A DNA stretch of 64,000 bases from NCBI RefSeq assembly GCF_035917995.1, contig NZ_CP109131.1, forward strand, positions 1,302,001 through 1,366,000, written 5' to 3'. A model generated the notes under the pieces. The model searched no databases and was not told where the DNA came from. It worked only from the letters and a program-made list of their open reading frames with translations. This DNA is from Streptosporangium sp. NBC_01755 (GTDB taxonomy: Bacteria > Actinomycetota > Actinomycetes > Streptosporangiales > Streptosporangiaceae). The position numbers and the translations under genes are program-made. Numbering within the stretch: the first letter of the stretch is position 1; every line of letters starts with the position of its first letter. Shown here piece by piece: positions 48,101 to 55,876 of the stretch.

Positions 48101-49520
48101 CATCCCCGGCGAGGGTCTTCTCCTGCTTGCTCAACTTGGCGAACGCGTCAGCCAGTCCGCCAGCCGAACCACCTGCACCGGCCATGGCCTCCTGCTGCTG
48201 AAGGCGCAGCAGCTTGAGCTGCTGCTCGGCTTCGGCGACCTCGGCCTGTGCGTCCTTCAGGTTCTCCTGGGCGCTCGTATACTCCTCGGTGCCCTTGACC
48301 CCTGCCTTGTTCGCTGCGGCGGTGTCCTTGCGGGCGCGAGCAGTTTTGACTTCCTGCTCTTCGGACCGCTGCAACGCCTGGCGGTAGGACAGCTCGGCGC
48401 GCTCCCGATCCAGCTGGTCGGCGTTCGGGTCGGCGTTGACCTCTGCCAGCCGCTGAGCGGCCTCCCGTACGGCAAGAGCGGCGTCCTCCTGCGACAAGAT
48501 CGACTGGTCCAGGTTGAAGTTCAGGTCCTGCAGGGAGCGGCGGCCTTCCTCCCATGCCGCGGTGAGGTCCCGTTGAGCCTGCCGAGCGTCGACTTGAGCG
48601 TCCTTCAGCCGCTTCTGCGCGGCTTCCATCTGAAGCATCTGCTGAGCTGCTTGAGCGGCAGATTGGCCAGCCCCACCCGTAGCGCCACCGGCCGCCTTCG
48701 CCGCGCTCTCCTGCGCGGCCAGGGCTTCGTTGACTCGGGTCATGCCCGGTACGGCAACGGCGGCAAAGCCAGCCGCGCCGATACCCGCCGCGGTGAACGC
48801 GGAGCCGAGCGCGCCCACGCCCACCGCGATCGACGTTGCTGCTGGAAGGGACGCAAGAGCGGCGCCCACCATGGCAATCCCCGTGAGCGCGCTGGACACG
48901 TCAGCGGTCACACGCACGCGGGCGTTGCGCCCATTCAGACGGGACACCTCTGCGCCCACGGCGGCGAGCCGCGACAGCGCGCCGCCCGTGTCGGCATCGA
49001 CGTTAACTCGGGCGGTTTCCCCGCCGAGCCGGTCGACTTCCCGCTGGACGGACTGAAGTTGAGCCAGAGCTGCAGAAGCGTCAGCGCGGACGTCAATGTC
49101 CGCCGAGGTGCCGAGTCGATCCAGCTCGCCCTGAATCGCCCGCAGCTCGCCGAGCGCGGAAGCGGCGTTGATATCGACGCCGATTGTCTTTCCGGACAGG
49201 TCTTGCATGGCCTGCCGGAGCGAGCCGAGCTTGATCTGGGCGTCAGTGGAGTCTGCGGTGATCTCGGCCTTGGGAAGCGCCTTGAACGCCGATTCCAGGC
49301 TGCGAGAGAAGGACCTCGTGAAAGCACCAGCGACCTCTTCGGCCTGCCGTGGCGCGCGGGTGCGCTGTTTCTGTGTCTCCTTCCCGAACGGCTCCCACGA
49401 GTCGCCGAGCCCATCGCGGAGCTTCTTCGCTGCCGCTTCGGCCTTGGCCATCGCGGTGATGAACGGCTTGACATCGGCCGAAAGCCGGACGGTAACCGAA
49501 CGATCCGCCGTCGGACTCAC
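45117..49520 (-). CDS. Tail tape measure protein
   Basis: 1,467 residues. It sets the tail length and is ejected with the DNA. Long Ala-rich coiled coils (about 20-200 and 290-440), hydrophobic segments (about 210-265 and 675-740) and a Gly/Ser-rich C-terminus with a repeated GSKGDERSPRGG unit are typical. At about 1.5 angstrom per residue the tail would be near 220 nm. The GTG at 49520 overlaps its own AGGAGG-like sequence, so the start may be slightly downstream. Confidence 0.9.
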   Translation of the reverse strand: MSPTADRSVTVRLSADVKPFITAMAKAEAAAKKLRDGLGDSWEPFGKETQKQRTRAPRQAEEVAGAFTRSFSRSLESAFKALPKAEITADSTDAQIKLGSLRQAMQDLSGKTIGVDINAASALGELRAIQGELDRLGTSADIDVRADASAALAQLQSVQREVDRLGGETARVNVDADTGGALSRLAAVGAEVSRLNGRNARVRVTADVSSALTGIAMVGAALASLPAATSIAVGVGALGSAFTAAGIGAAGFAAVAVPGMTRVNEALAAQESAAKAAGGATGGAGQSAAQAAQQMLQMEAAQKRLKDAQVDARQAQRDLTAAWEEGRRSLQDLNFNLDQSILSQEDAALAVREAAQRLAEVNADPNADQLDRERAELSYRQALQRSEEQEVKTARARKDTAAANKAGVKGTEEYTSAQENLKDAQAEVAEAEQQLKLLRLQQQEAMAGAGGSAGGLADAFAKLSKQEKTLAGDVKAFNKAYLDWQRDLQPDVFPVISKGLDLLTVGMNKATPLIRTSAGAFGELIDKTKEGLEGEQWTSFFYDLTTQAPRAIEGLGTAAGNVAGGLAGIIQAFLPYTGDLMTWIENVSQEFEDWGQGLQTSEGFKSFVAYAQENLPKVGEVVGNLGIAIGKILEAGAGPGAGALDFLVTLSEKLAGMSPEQVEAIAKGVAAIFAAIKLGTSLQVGAFVLLAEVLGQMSPGQIQGVALAIAGLVVAVKGYQAASAAIGFWKSLGGGIGAAGDAANGAKGKFAALGKAALGIGVSVVALEGVGSAINSLAGQSKGADKLTLALTELGQTGKWAGDLSDQWAGGFHSADEAAALFRDGLKELQDPSLFQTVVEHPFTELSAVLPGIDSAVDRVEQKFSDMDATLAGMVSSGNLDGANAAFARLKDEAVKAGVPVEKLQELFPTYAQAVRVAGTASSEAAVGIDAAKQGLDGFQSSLDTFNATTDAAKAIREMDLAYQSAKKAVDASAVGLEIHKAKTDEQRDAAILARDAFSGYIEKVDGIGRAQQVAGKNTADSTLSIAEQLPKLFDLAGSSKEAQARVYDLAKNFGISREMADKARTGSKEFKEELERLKDKKVKIELETKEALEKAYAFAKQLLGIKLELPIGIRAPATPKAYGGISHADGRQYMASGGIRSVGSNPAAMIARSPALISGRGGPDVVFGEAGWEAFIPLDPGKRGRGLQVLGEAASAMGMAVVPQQTAVNTAGGSMAGGGGIPLPAGGAMVTVTGIGALRSSLDTTTMDLTAGLGGATSTLDATLGDAGTLTQSLAGVGEVAGHLAGEVTGWGEVIAVQVPPLTDAVTLLGEAISAAASAADAKGNAGSKGDERSPRGGSSSKGSTGSKGDERSPRGGTALSAVRSTQALKQPPPTEIKGAARGTAGVAMSGGSVNWSRVSKPVQSSPSWSSSGSSAAPSGQAGQGGSSGGSSGGGPLVALNGMTVRSEADIDQFAAQVAMRISGRG

Positions 49521-49644
49521 CTCCTATGGAAGGAGCCCAAAAGGGCGGAATATTCGGGTGCGTCAGGTGATGTCGTGAGACGGTGCCAACCAACAGGAAG
49601 TGCAGGGCGTCCTACGCCCCGTCACCCCAGCGATAGGAGTCCCA

Positions 49645-49986
49645 ATGAGCTATCCGCCCGACACGCCGCAGGGCCCGTCGTTTACTCAGCCCAGTACGCG
49701 AAGTCGCCGCCGGCCGGTGACTGAGGCGACTGCCGCTTCGGGATCCCGTAACAGGGTCGGCGTAGCAGCGGTAACAATCGGCGGCCTCGCCCTGATCTGT
49801 GCTCTCATCCCGCCCATCGCCAGCCTGGGCGGGATGCTCGGCATCGTGACGGTGATCGTGGCTCTCGTCGCGATCACCCGGGTAGCGCTCCGCAAGGCGA
49901 ACAACATGGTCGTGTCGATCACCGCGTTCGGGCTGGGGATCGCGGCGATCGCAGCGGCGATTGTCATTAACCAGATCGCGGGTTAG
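49645..49986 (+). CDS. Plus-strand membrane protein inside the tail region
   Basis: 113 residues. A polar N-terminus of about 35 residues, rich in Pro, Ser and Arg, precedes three hydrophobic segments (VTIGGLALICALIPPIA, MLGIVTVIVALVAI, AFGLGIAAIAAAIVINQ). This resembles small host DUF4190-type membrane proteins. ATG 49645 has AGGAG upstream. It is transcribed against the late operon, and its stop overlaps the end of the chaperone gene by 20 nt. It is probably a moron expressed in the lysogen. Confidence 0.75.
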   Translation: MSYPPDTPQGPSFTQPSTRSRRRPVTEATAASGSRNRVGVAAVTIGGLALICALIPPIASLGGMLGIVTVIVALVAITRVALRKANNMVVSITAFGLGIAAIAAAIVINQIAG

Positions 49987-50874
49987 ACACGGCGTGCTTG
50001 ATGCGCTTCATGACGCGGAATAGCAGGCCAGACGGCGATTCCCGGTACTCCTGCTGGCGGTGCCCCATCGGAGTACACGCATGGCAGCGCACCGGGAGCG
50101 GCGACTCGTACGCGCCCTCGTTGTCCGGGTCGGTCGTTTCTGACAAGGGCAGTCCGCAACCGCCAGGGCATTTGTCTATGTCGTTGCGGTGCTTCGCCTG
50201 AGCGTAGGCGAGATCCTCTTCGGCCCATTCCGCGTCATGCACGGTGACCGAGCGGACTAGGCGGTCCTTGTCGTCGTACTCGTACGTCGTGACGCTGGTG
50301 CGCTGCCGGCCGAGGAGGATCGACCGAGGCACACCGTACGCTGCGGCGAGGCTTACTTCTTCTTCGTGCTGAGGAGAGTTGCGGAGGCTCTCCTGGATTT
50401 TGGGACGTCCACCGAGGACCGGTTGAGCGACCACAAGGTGTTGAACAAGTCGTCCCACTGGCCATGCGTGAGACCGTCGATGAGCTGGCCCGCTTTCTCC
50501 TCGCTCATCACGGGATCAACGGCGCACGCCGAGAGGAGACCGACTCCGAATGTGTCGACGTTGAACGTCGACTCATCCTTGTCTTCCCGCGGCGGGTGCG
50601 CGGCCTGAAGGTCCGACAGTCCCCGGTGTGTGAGTGCCCGCAGCCGGAGCGGAGCCACGTACTTCTCCATCTCCGCTTCGAGGTCGCGGAGCTGCTTCGC
50701 CAGAGACTTCCCCGCGGCGGACAGGCCAGCGAGGGAGTCGCGCGACTCCGCCTCCGCAACAGCGAGAGCCTTCTCCGCCTGCTCCCACTCCGCGCGCAGG
50801 TCTGCCCGGACACACAGGTTGTAGATCCGCTCGGGCAGTTTCATCTGCCCGAGAATGTCGTCGATGCTGGCCAT
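49967..50874 (-). CDS. Tail assembly chaperone GT (made by -1 frameshift)
   Basis: The zero frame from 50874 is read to the CCCAAAA at 50404-50398, then slips back one base and continues to 49967. The product is 302 residues: 159 from the G frame plus 143. The T part has a typical LAAAYGVPRSILLGR segment and two Cys pairs (CPGGCG, CHAC) that may bind zinc. G and GT together chaperone the tape measure while the tube assembles; the gene order tube, G/GT, tape measure is conserved in siphophages. Confidence 0.8.
50353..50874 (-). CDS. Tail assembly chaperone G
   Basis: 173 residues, the product when no frameshift occurs. A helical N-terminal region (RADLRAEWEQAEKALAVAEAE), a region DKDESTFNVDTFGVGLLSAC, and a C-terminus with GQWDDLFNTLWSLNRSS. 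The last 14 residues follow the slippery site. ATG 50874 is directly after the tail tube gene (2-nt gap). Confidence 0.8.
   Translation of the reverse strand: MASIDDILGQMKLPERIYNLCVRADLRAEWEQAEKALAVAEAESRDSLAGLSAAGKSLAKQLRDLEAEMEKYVAPLRLRALTHRGLSDLQAAHPPREDKDESTFNVDTFGVGLLSACAVDPVMSEEKAGQLIDGLTHGQWDDLFNTLWSLNRSSVDVPKSRRASATLLSTKKK
50398..50404 (-). promoter_or_regulatory. Programmed -1 frameshift site CCCAAAA
   Basis: The minus strand reads GTC CCA AAA TCC in the G frame, so C-CCA-AAA is a canonical X-XXY-YYZ heptamer in the right register. The T frame is open from there on. This is the expected mechanism for tail chaperone pairs. Confidence 0.85.
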
Positions 50875-50876
50875 GG

Positions 50877-51362
50877 CTACGCGACCACCGCGTCCGTGTC
50901 GCTGTCAGTGTGGTTGAACAGCTTGATCATGAACTTCTGGGCTTCGTTGAGCACCGGCGGCTGGCTGCGCCTGATGCCGTTCTGGATCGGGTGGATCTCC
51001 GCGTCCTGCCCAGCCGCCCAAGCGTCCTCGTGCGGCAGGTTCCGTCGGACCGCAAGGTAGCCGTCCTGCCCGGGAACCAAGGTGTTATAGGCGACGTCGT
51101 TGATCGAGAGGAGCTTCCGCTTGCAGGTGAGCTCGATGGCGAACTTGGACGTGCCTGCTCGCTCCGTCTCGCTACGACTGGCCAGGCTGGTGTTGTCCAC
51201 CGGTGACTGGTCTGGCTCGATACCGAGGCCGTCTTTGGTGATGTATTCCTGCAGGTCCACGCCCGCGTTGAGTTCACTCGCAGGCGGGCTCGAAACAGAC
51301 GAAAGCGTCAGGAGGTACGTAACTTTGACGTTACCGTCGCCCAAAAGGTCGGCGCCAGACAT
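50877..51362 (-). CDS. Major tail tube protein
   Basis: 161 residues with the tube-protein pattern: strands such as VKVTYLLTLSSVSS, KFAIELTCKRK, and GYLAVRRNLPHEDAWAAGQ. Its place directly before the G/GT chaperones and after the tail terminator fits. Many copies polymerise into the tail tube. Confidence 0.75.
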   Translation of the reverse strand: MSGADLLGDGNVKVTYLLTLSSVSSPPASELNAGVDLQEYITKDGLGIEPDQSPVDNTSLASRSETERAGTSKFAIELTCKRKLLSINDVAYNTLVPGQDGYLAVRRNLPHEDAWAAGQDAEIHPIQNGIRRSQPPVLNEAQKFMIKLFNHTDSDTDAVVA

Positions 51363-51365
51363 GGC

Positions 51366-51566
51366 CTATTCCTTTTCTGTTGAGGTGGTGGCCGGGCGCT
51401 TGGGTGCGCTCTTGTCCGGCGTGACGGGTACAGGCGGCTCGACGACCGGCGTGGGAGAGGGCGCATCGACAAGCTCGTAATCGGGGAAGTAGCGCAGCGT
51501 CTGCGGAGCGACCTCCGTGACGAGCCCGGATGTCTTGGACCGGACAGCGACCTTTCGGATGGCCAT
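51366..51566 (-). CDS. Small basic protein before the tail tube gene
   Basis: 66 residues: a short strand domain (MAIRKVAVRSKTSGLVTEV) and a long Pro/Thr/Lys tail. Its ATG overlaps the preceding TGA by one base. The role is unknown; it may be a tail completion accessory. Confidence 0.55.
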   Translation of the reverse strand: MAIRKVAVRSKTSGLVTEVAPQTLRYFPDYELVDAPSPTPVVEPPVPVTPDKSAPKRPATTSTEKE

Positions 51567-51898
51567 CAGACCCTCCGAACCGCGAAGGTCACCGTGGTCA
51601 CCGACGAGCAGACGAAAGTGGCCAGCCCGCCGTCTTCCGGGTCGCCGTACTCGGGCAGGATCGGGATGTCGACCTCACCGGAGGCGGCAACAGTGATGGC
51701 CTTGTCGGGCAGGTCCACGCCGTAACTGGTCTGGCCGACGCCGCTAAGGGTTACGGTGATCGGGGAGACGGATCCGTTCTTGACGGTGATCCACGTCCTC
51801 GGCGCAGCCTTGACCTTGTCTCCGGTCGTCGCGGTCGCCGCGTAATAGGTGGCAGTCAGACCGCCTACGACGATCGCCTGTGCTGTACGGGTAGCCAT
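51566..51898 (-). CDS. Hypothetical virion protein
   Basis: 110 residues from ATG 51898 with GGAGG upstream. All-beta character (ATRTAQAIVVGGLTATYYA, SPITVTLSGVGQTSYGVDL). It may be a tail or head decoration protein; I cannot name the family. Confidence 0.55.
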   Translation of the reverse strand: MATRTAQAIVVGGLTATYYAATATTGDKVKAAPRTWITVKNGSVSPITVTLSGVGQTSYGVDLPDKAITVAASGEVDIPILPEYGDPEDGGLATFVCSSVTTVTFAVRRV

Positions 51899-51965
51899 TT
51901 CGGGCTCCTCCAGGAATGCCAAAGAGCCCGGTCACCGAAAGGTGGCGGGCTAGACGAAGTGGGCG

Positions 51966-52400
51966 TTAAGCGGGTTGGGAGCGGAACGCGATCTCAACGA
52001 CCGCCAGGTATGTGGAGGGCTGCACCGAGTCGTCGCGCCGAATGGGTGGCCCGCCGGGTGTTTGGACCCGGTACGTGGAGCGGCCTGCCACGGTCAGGCG
52101 CCGGCCGATGAGGGCTGCGCGGACGAGGTCGGCGACCCGTTCGGCCTGGGGTTCGGTGATGCCCCAGATGTTGATCTGCGCCGAGTAGTCGAGGTACTCC
52201 AGCGGTTCGGCCTCGTTGCCGTCCGGCACCCCTGGGGAGGGATAGACGACGGCGTAGGGCACGTAGTCGGAGGTGCCGGGGTCGCCTTGCCATCCTCCGC
52301 CTGCGGGTTTCTTCGCCCGCTCCACTGGCATGGGGATCGCGGCGATCGCGGCTACCACGGCGTCAGTGTGCGGCGCGGTCGGGGCGATGGGGATGGTCAT
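51966..52400 (-). CDS. Tail terminator protein
   Basis: 144 residues. The Pro/Ala-rich start and the core YVPYAVVYPSPG, LEYLDYSAQINIWGITEPQAERVADLVRAAL match the tail terminator fold (lambda gpU-like) seen at this gene position. It caps the tail and joins it to the head. Confidence 0.65.
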   Translation of the reverse strand: MTIPIAPTAPHTDAVVAAIAAIPMPVERAKKPAGGGWQGDPGTSDYVPYAVVYPSPGVPDGNEAEPLEYLDYSAQINIWGITEPQAERVADLVRAALIGRRLTVAGRSTYRVQTPGGPPIRRDDSVQPSTYLAVVEIAFRSQPA

Positions 52401-52831
52401 GTGATGGCCTTCTTCCCAACCTGCCCCATCACCTTGTCGACGGACCGGATGGCCGCCTCGAACGCCGGCCGCATGTAGGGTTGCGGCGCGCTACCGGGAT
52501 GGTTGACCTGCTTCACCGGGTGCTCAGCACCAGGCCAGAACAACGCCTTCTTGTTCCGAGCCCTAATGACATGCGGATCGGAGCCGAACTCCACCGCAGC
52601 CCCGTAGTTCGCTGTGGGCCCTGCTTCGAAGCCCATGCCGTCGTCGTCGAAGTCCTGGCCGATCGAGTTCTTCAGGTTGCCGGTATCGACAGCGACTCGG
52701 TCCTGGCCTCCAGCTACGGTGTCGAACGCGACCTTCGCGACCACGACCCTCGTCGAGGCTTCTGCTTTCGGCCCCGCTTTGGCGAAGTCACCGATGAGGT
52801 CATCTAGCTCAGAGGTGTCCCAGTCGCTCAC
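52397..52831 (-). CDS. HK97 gp10-like head-tail joining protein
   Basis: 144 residues from GTG 52831. VDTGNLKNSI, followed by YGAAVEFGSDPHVIRARNKKALFWPG and QPYMRPAFE, is the signature of the gp10/tail-completion family. It overlaps both neighbours by 4 nt, showing tight translational coupling. Confidence 0.85.
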   Translation of the reverse strand: MSDWDTSELDDLIGDFAKAGPKAEASTRVVVAKVAFDTVAGGQDRVAVDTGNLKNSIGQDFDDDGMGFEAGPTANYGAAVEFGSDPHVIRARNKKALFWPGAEHPVKQVNHPGSAPQPYMRPAFEAAIRSVDKVMGQVGKKAIT

Positions 52832-53265
52832 CGCACCTCCCGGTTGGTGATGTCCTGAGTGCAGGTGAGAACGCGCTCCCACTGCTCGGTTCCGCCGCCG
52901 CCCAAGGTGTCTTTCACCTCGAACTTCCGGCCTGGCAGTTGCGGGTCTTTGGCGGTGAGGACCTCGACGATGTCGTGTTCGAGGATCTCCGCCACGTCCC
53001 ACCGAATCGCGACCTGGTAGTCAGTGACGCCGGTCGGCTGGTCCCCGACGACGGGGTTGCTGATACCGGCGGGTGCGGTGATACGGCACGGCCCGACGTA
53101 GACCACGGTCGACGTGGGCGGGTGCCAGACGCCGTCGTCGTCGAGGACGCCCTCACCGCCGGGTCGGGTGATGCGGCAGGTACCGGTCAGAGTGCCTACC
53201 GCGGTGCGGCGGTGATGCTCAGACCAGCGGGCGGGGATCGGGCTATGTCCTGCGAGAGGAGACAC
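52828..53265 (-). CDS. Head-tail stopper (DUF6093-like)
   Basis: 145 residues. Small beta-barrel character (VGTLTGTCRITRPGGEGVLDD, VYVGPCRIT, WDVAEILEHDIVEV). Connectors at this place form the stopper that holds DNA in the capsid. GTG start at 53265. Confidence 0.65.
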   Translation of the reverse strand: MSPLAGHSPIPARWSEHHRRTAVGTLTGTCRITRPGGEGVLDDDGVWHPPTSTVVYVGPCRITAPAGISNPVVGDQPTGVTDYQVAIRWDVAEILEHDIVEVLTAKDPQLPGRKFEVKDTLGGGGTEQWERVLTCTQDITNREVR

Positions 53266-53278
53266 GAGCGCCTCCCCT

Positions 53279-53632
53279 CTACGGGACGTAGCCGAGGTAG
53301 CCGGTGTGCCGGTCGAAGTCGACGATGTCGAAGCCCACGGAGTCGTCGCCGTCTCCGTCGTCGACCTGTCGGCGGAGCTCCGATGCCCTTGACCGGAGCT
53401 CCGCGGCGACCTTCGTGCCGTCGATGCTCAGCCCGTTCATCGAGATCACCTTGGACACGAGCGCCTCCGAGGAAGCGATCACGTCCAGCGCCTGAGCTGC
53501 AGCGCGTTTGACCGAGCCCTCCATCGCGAGGAACGCCTCGATCTGCGGGTCGAGCAGCAGTTGGCTGGCAGGGTCAGTATCAGCGACGAGGAGCCGGACC
53601 ATGCCGACGTCAGTGCTGTAGTCGATCGCCAC
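53279..53632 (-). CDS. Head-tail adaptor (gp6-like)
   Basis: 117 residues. Helical, with VGMVRLLVADTDPASQLLLD, FLAMEGSVKRAAAQALDVIA and an acidic C-terminus. This is the classical adaptor pattern that binds the portal ring. Confidence 0.75.
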   Translation of the reverse strand: MAIDYSTDVGMVRLLVADTDPASQLLLDPQIEAFLAMEGSVKRAAAQALDVIASSEALVSKVISMNGLSIDGTKVAAELRSRASELRRQVDDGDGDDSVGFDIVDFDRHTGYLGYVP

Positions 53633-53642
53633 AGCGCACCTC

Positions 53643-53978
53643 CTACGTGGCGGGGATGACTGCGATCCCCCACGTCGCCGACGCCGGATCGATCGCGCCA
53701 GCGGTGCCGTTGATGATGCGGATCGTCACCGTGTTCGCCGCGCTGACGAACGCGGAGTGGACCAGGCCCGCAGTCAGGTTGCCAGGTGGGGAGGCGAGGG
53801 CGAAGTCGCCAGTGGCAGCGCCGGTCACAGTGGCGGTGAGTGTGCCCACCGCGCCAGCGGCGATGGACGCGAAGTCCAGCGTCGCCGTGGTGACCAGCAT
53901 TCTCTGCGATGCCGGGATGCGGCCTGAGGCGTTGAGTGTGGCGAGGCCGCCGGCCACGCCCTTGGCGGTGCTACCCAT
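53643..53978 (-). CDS. Hypothetical virion protein (beta-sandwich)
   Basis: 111 residues. Starts GGLATLNASGRIPASQ, a motif seen at the base of phage fibres, then strands TLTATVTGAATGDFALASPP and VTIRIINGTAGAIDP. Possibly a head fibre or short appendage. Confidence 0.6.
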   Translation of the reverse strand: MGSTAKGVAGGLATLNASGRIPASQRMLVTTATLDFASIAAGAVGTLTATVTGAATGDFALASPPGNLTAGLVHSAFVSAANTVTIRIINGTAGAIDPASATWGIAVIPAT

Positions 53979-54247
53979 CAGGTGCCGCCCTTCCTGGTTG
54001 AGCGCTTACGCGCGGTACTGGTCCGGGCAGGTGTGGCCGGTTCTGCCAGCGCCTCGCCTGCAGGCTCTTCGGCCGGGGTAGCGGGCTCCCGCAGCTCGAC
54101 CGTTTCCGGCCCAACCTCGGGAGCCAGCTCCTGCGGTGCGGTTGGCGGCTCGGGGAGACGGTCCAGGACCTCCCCAAGCCGTGCGTGGATTGCGGCGAGG
54201 TACCGTTCGGTCCCGTTGATCGGCCCCGGCAGGGGACGTTCGGTCAC
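53978..54247 (-). CDS. Small Pro/Glu-rich head protein
   Basis: 89 residues: one helix (RYLAAIHARLGEVLDRLPE), then Pro/Glu/Ala-rich disorder and a basic end. Overlapping starts and stops tie it to both neighbours. The role is unknown. Confidence 0.5.
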   Translation of the reverse strand: MTERPLPGPINGTERYLAAIHARLGEVLDRLPEPPTAPQELAPEVGPETVELREPATPAEEPAGEALAEPATPARTSTARKRSTRKGGT

Positions 54248-55401
54248 GCCGTGCCCAGCGAGGCGACCGCGCTCTTCGGGTCCATCAGCGTTCCGCCGAA
54301 AGTGTGGCGAACCTTGTGGTCCACGCTGTCGGTGTCGAAGTCTCCGTCCATCGGGTCGATGAGGCCACCGCCGACCCGGGTGGCGTTCGGGGACTTCATG
54401 AACAGCTCGGGGGTTTCGTGGCCTGCGAGGAAACCGATCTCCATCGCGGGCCGGCCCACCCCCGGGTCAGCGAACAGATACCACGCGCTGTTGCCGGTGG
54501 TGGTGTCCACGATCGGCAGCCACGGATCGACGAGGATCTGGACGCGGTTCCGCATCCAGTTCGTCACCCTCAACTGGTTGTTGCCGGTGCCGTCGCCGCC
54601 GCCGTCGGCAGCGACGATTTCGGTGGCGTTGACGATGTTCATCGCGGTGATCTCCAGCGCGGGCGGGACCACGAGCCACACCGCGTTGACGTAGATCGGG
54701 TTGCCGTCGGTGTCGACCTGAGCAGCCAGCGTGTTGAATCCGCTGGTGATGCCCTCAACGGACAGGGCGGGCGCACCGGTGACCAGGTTGGCGTTGCCGA
54801 CGGAGAAGAACGTCGAGTTCGGGCCCGTCGAGGACGCGAACAGGGACGTGAAGAACTTCTCCTCCGAGAACCGGGCCGAGTTCGCGAGGCGGGTCGGCAG
54901 GTCCCGCAGCGCCCCCAGGTCGTCGTTGATGAACGACTCCCAGCTGAACGGGAGCCGCTTGCCGTACTTCTTGACCGAGTACTGGTAGCGGCCGTCCTGC
55001 ACAGCCGCGGCCGGGTACTCGGTGGCCTGCTTGACCTCCGACAGGATCGCCTCACCGCCATCGAGGGTGAACCTGTCGACGGCCCGAAAGTCGCGGACGA
55101 CGCCGCGGCGGGCGACGTTGCGCCACATGACGGCGGTGTGCTGGTAGGCGGCCAGCATCTGCCGGTCGATGATGTCACCGAACAGGAAGGAGAAGTCGGA
55201 GGTGGTCATGGCCTCCTGGAGCCGCCACCCGGGGATTCGGCCGTTGACGACGCCCTCGTACAGGCGGGCCGCCTCCAGGAGGGACTGCTTGTAGTTGGGG
55301 GTGTTGCGTCCGCCGCGGACCCGGCGGCCCTCGCGGGCGTACAGCCGCTCGGCGGTGGCGTCCTGGGCGTTGTAGGTCTCGATCAGGTCGAGGAGCTGCA
55401 T
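54244..55401 (-). CDS. Major capsid protein
   Basis: 385 residues with the HK97-fold features of the Mu gpT/P22-type capsid group: an N-terminal helix, LEAARLYEGVVNGRIPGWRL, RGVVRDFRAVDRFTLDGGEAI, YSVKKYGKRLPFSWESFINDD, and LVDPWLPIVDTTTGNSAWYLF. It forms the icosahedral shell. A hairpin just upstream and the decoration gene flank it, as is normal. Confidence 0.9.
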   Translation of the reverse strand: MQLLDLIETYNAQDATAERLYAREGRRVRGGRNTPNYKQSLLEAARLYEGVVNGRIPGWRLQEAMTTSDFSFLFGDIIDRQMLAAYQHTAVMWRNVARRGVVRDFRAVDRFTLDGGEAILSEVKQATEYPAAAVQDGRYQYSVKKYGKRLPFSWESFINDDLGALRDLPTRLANSARFSEEKFFTSLFASSTGPNSTFFSVGNANLVTGAPALSVEGITSGFNTLAAQVDTDGNPIYVNAVWLVVPPALEITAMNIVNATEIVAADGGGDGTGNNQLRVTNWMRNRVQILVDPWLPIVDTTTGNSAWYLFADPGVGRPAMEIGFLAGHETPELFMKSPNATRVGGGLIDPMDGDFDTDSVDHKVRHTFGGTLMDPKSAVASLGTA

Positions 55402-55442
55402 CGTTGTTCCTTGCTCTCAGGCGCTCCGCGCCGGGGCATGCG

Positions 55443-55473
55443 AAAGCCCCCGGCCGTGTGGCTCGGGGGCTGA
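55443..55473 (-). terminator. Hairpin before the capsid gene
   Basis: AGCCCCCG/CGGGGGCT arms with a short loop and a TTTC tail on the minus strand. It probably attenuates or processes the message between the decoration and capsid genes. Confidence 0.55.
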
Positions 55474-55516
55474 AAGAAGAGGAGTGGGCGCGCCCGCTAC
55501 GGGGCGCCCGGGCGGG

Positions 55517-55870
55517 CTAGTAGCCGATCTTCACCCGGATGGTCGCGGTCGCCGCACTGGTGACACCCTCAAGGGCGTAGCCGAAGCGCACCCCCGTGGC
55601 CTTCTTCGACAGCTTCGGGGTGTCGCCGGTGACGTAGTAGATGATGTCGCCGGCCGAGACGGTGGAGTTGCCGGAGCCGTCGACGCCCTTTACGGACAGG
55701 GTGGCCACGCCGTCGGTCTTGATGGTGGTCAGGCCGTCGCTGCCCTCGTTGGTGAGTGCCACACCGGGAAGCTGCCCGACCAGGACAGGGTCGCCCGATA
55801 CGGGCGTGGTCGGGTCGGTGGCGGCGAGCTGAAGCTGCACACCCTCGTCGAAGATGATGTTGGTAGCCAT
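55517..55870 (-). CDS. Capsid decoration protein (DUF2190-like)
   Basis: 117 residues. The pattern SGDPVLVGQLPGVALTNEG, then AGDIIYYVTGDTPKLSKKATGVRFGYALEG, is that of the head-decoration family. It sits between protease/scaffold and capsid, as expected. Confidence 0.8.
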   Translation of the reverse strand: MATNIIFDEGVQLQLAATDPTTPVSGDPVLVGQLPGVALTNEGSDGLTTIKTDGVATLSVKGVDGSGNSTVSAGDIIYYVTGDTPKLSKKATGVRFGYALEGVTSAATATIRVKIGY

Positions 55871-55876
55871 GCTGGG

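Noticed and set aside
47472-49724. A 750-codon plus-strand frame opposite the tape measure gene
   Set aside because: In GC-rich DNA the codon-aligned antisense frame of a real gene is often open. This one has no ribosome site, no domain and begins and ends at arbitrary places. The intein nuclease differs because it has a recognisable nuclease domain, a ribosome site and ends exactly at the intein edge.
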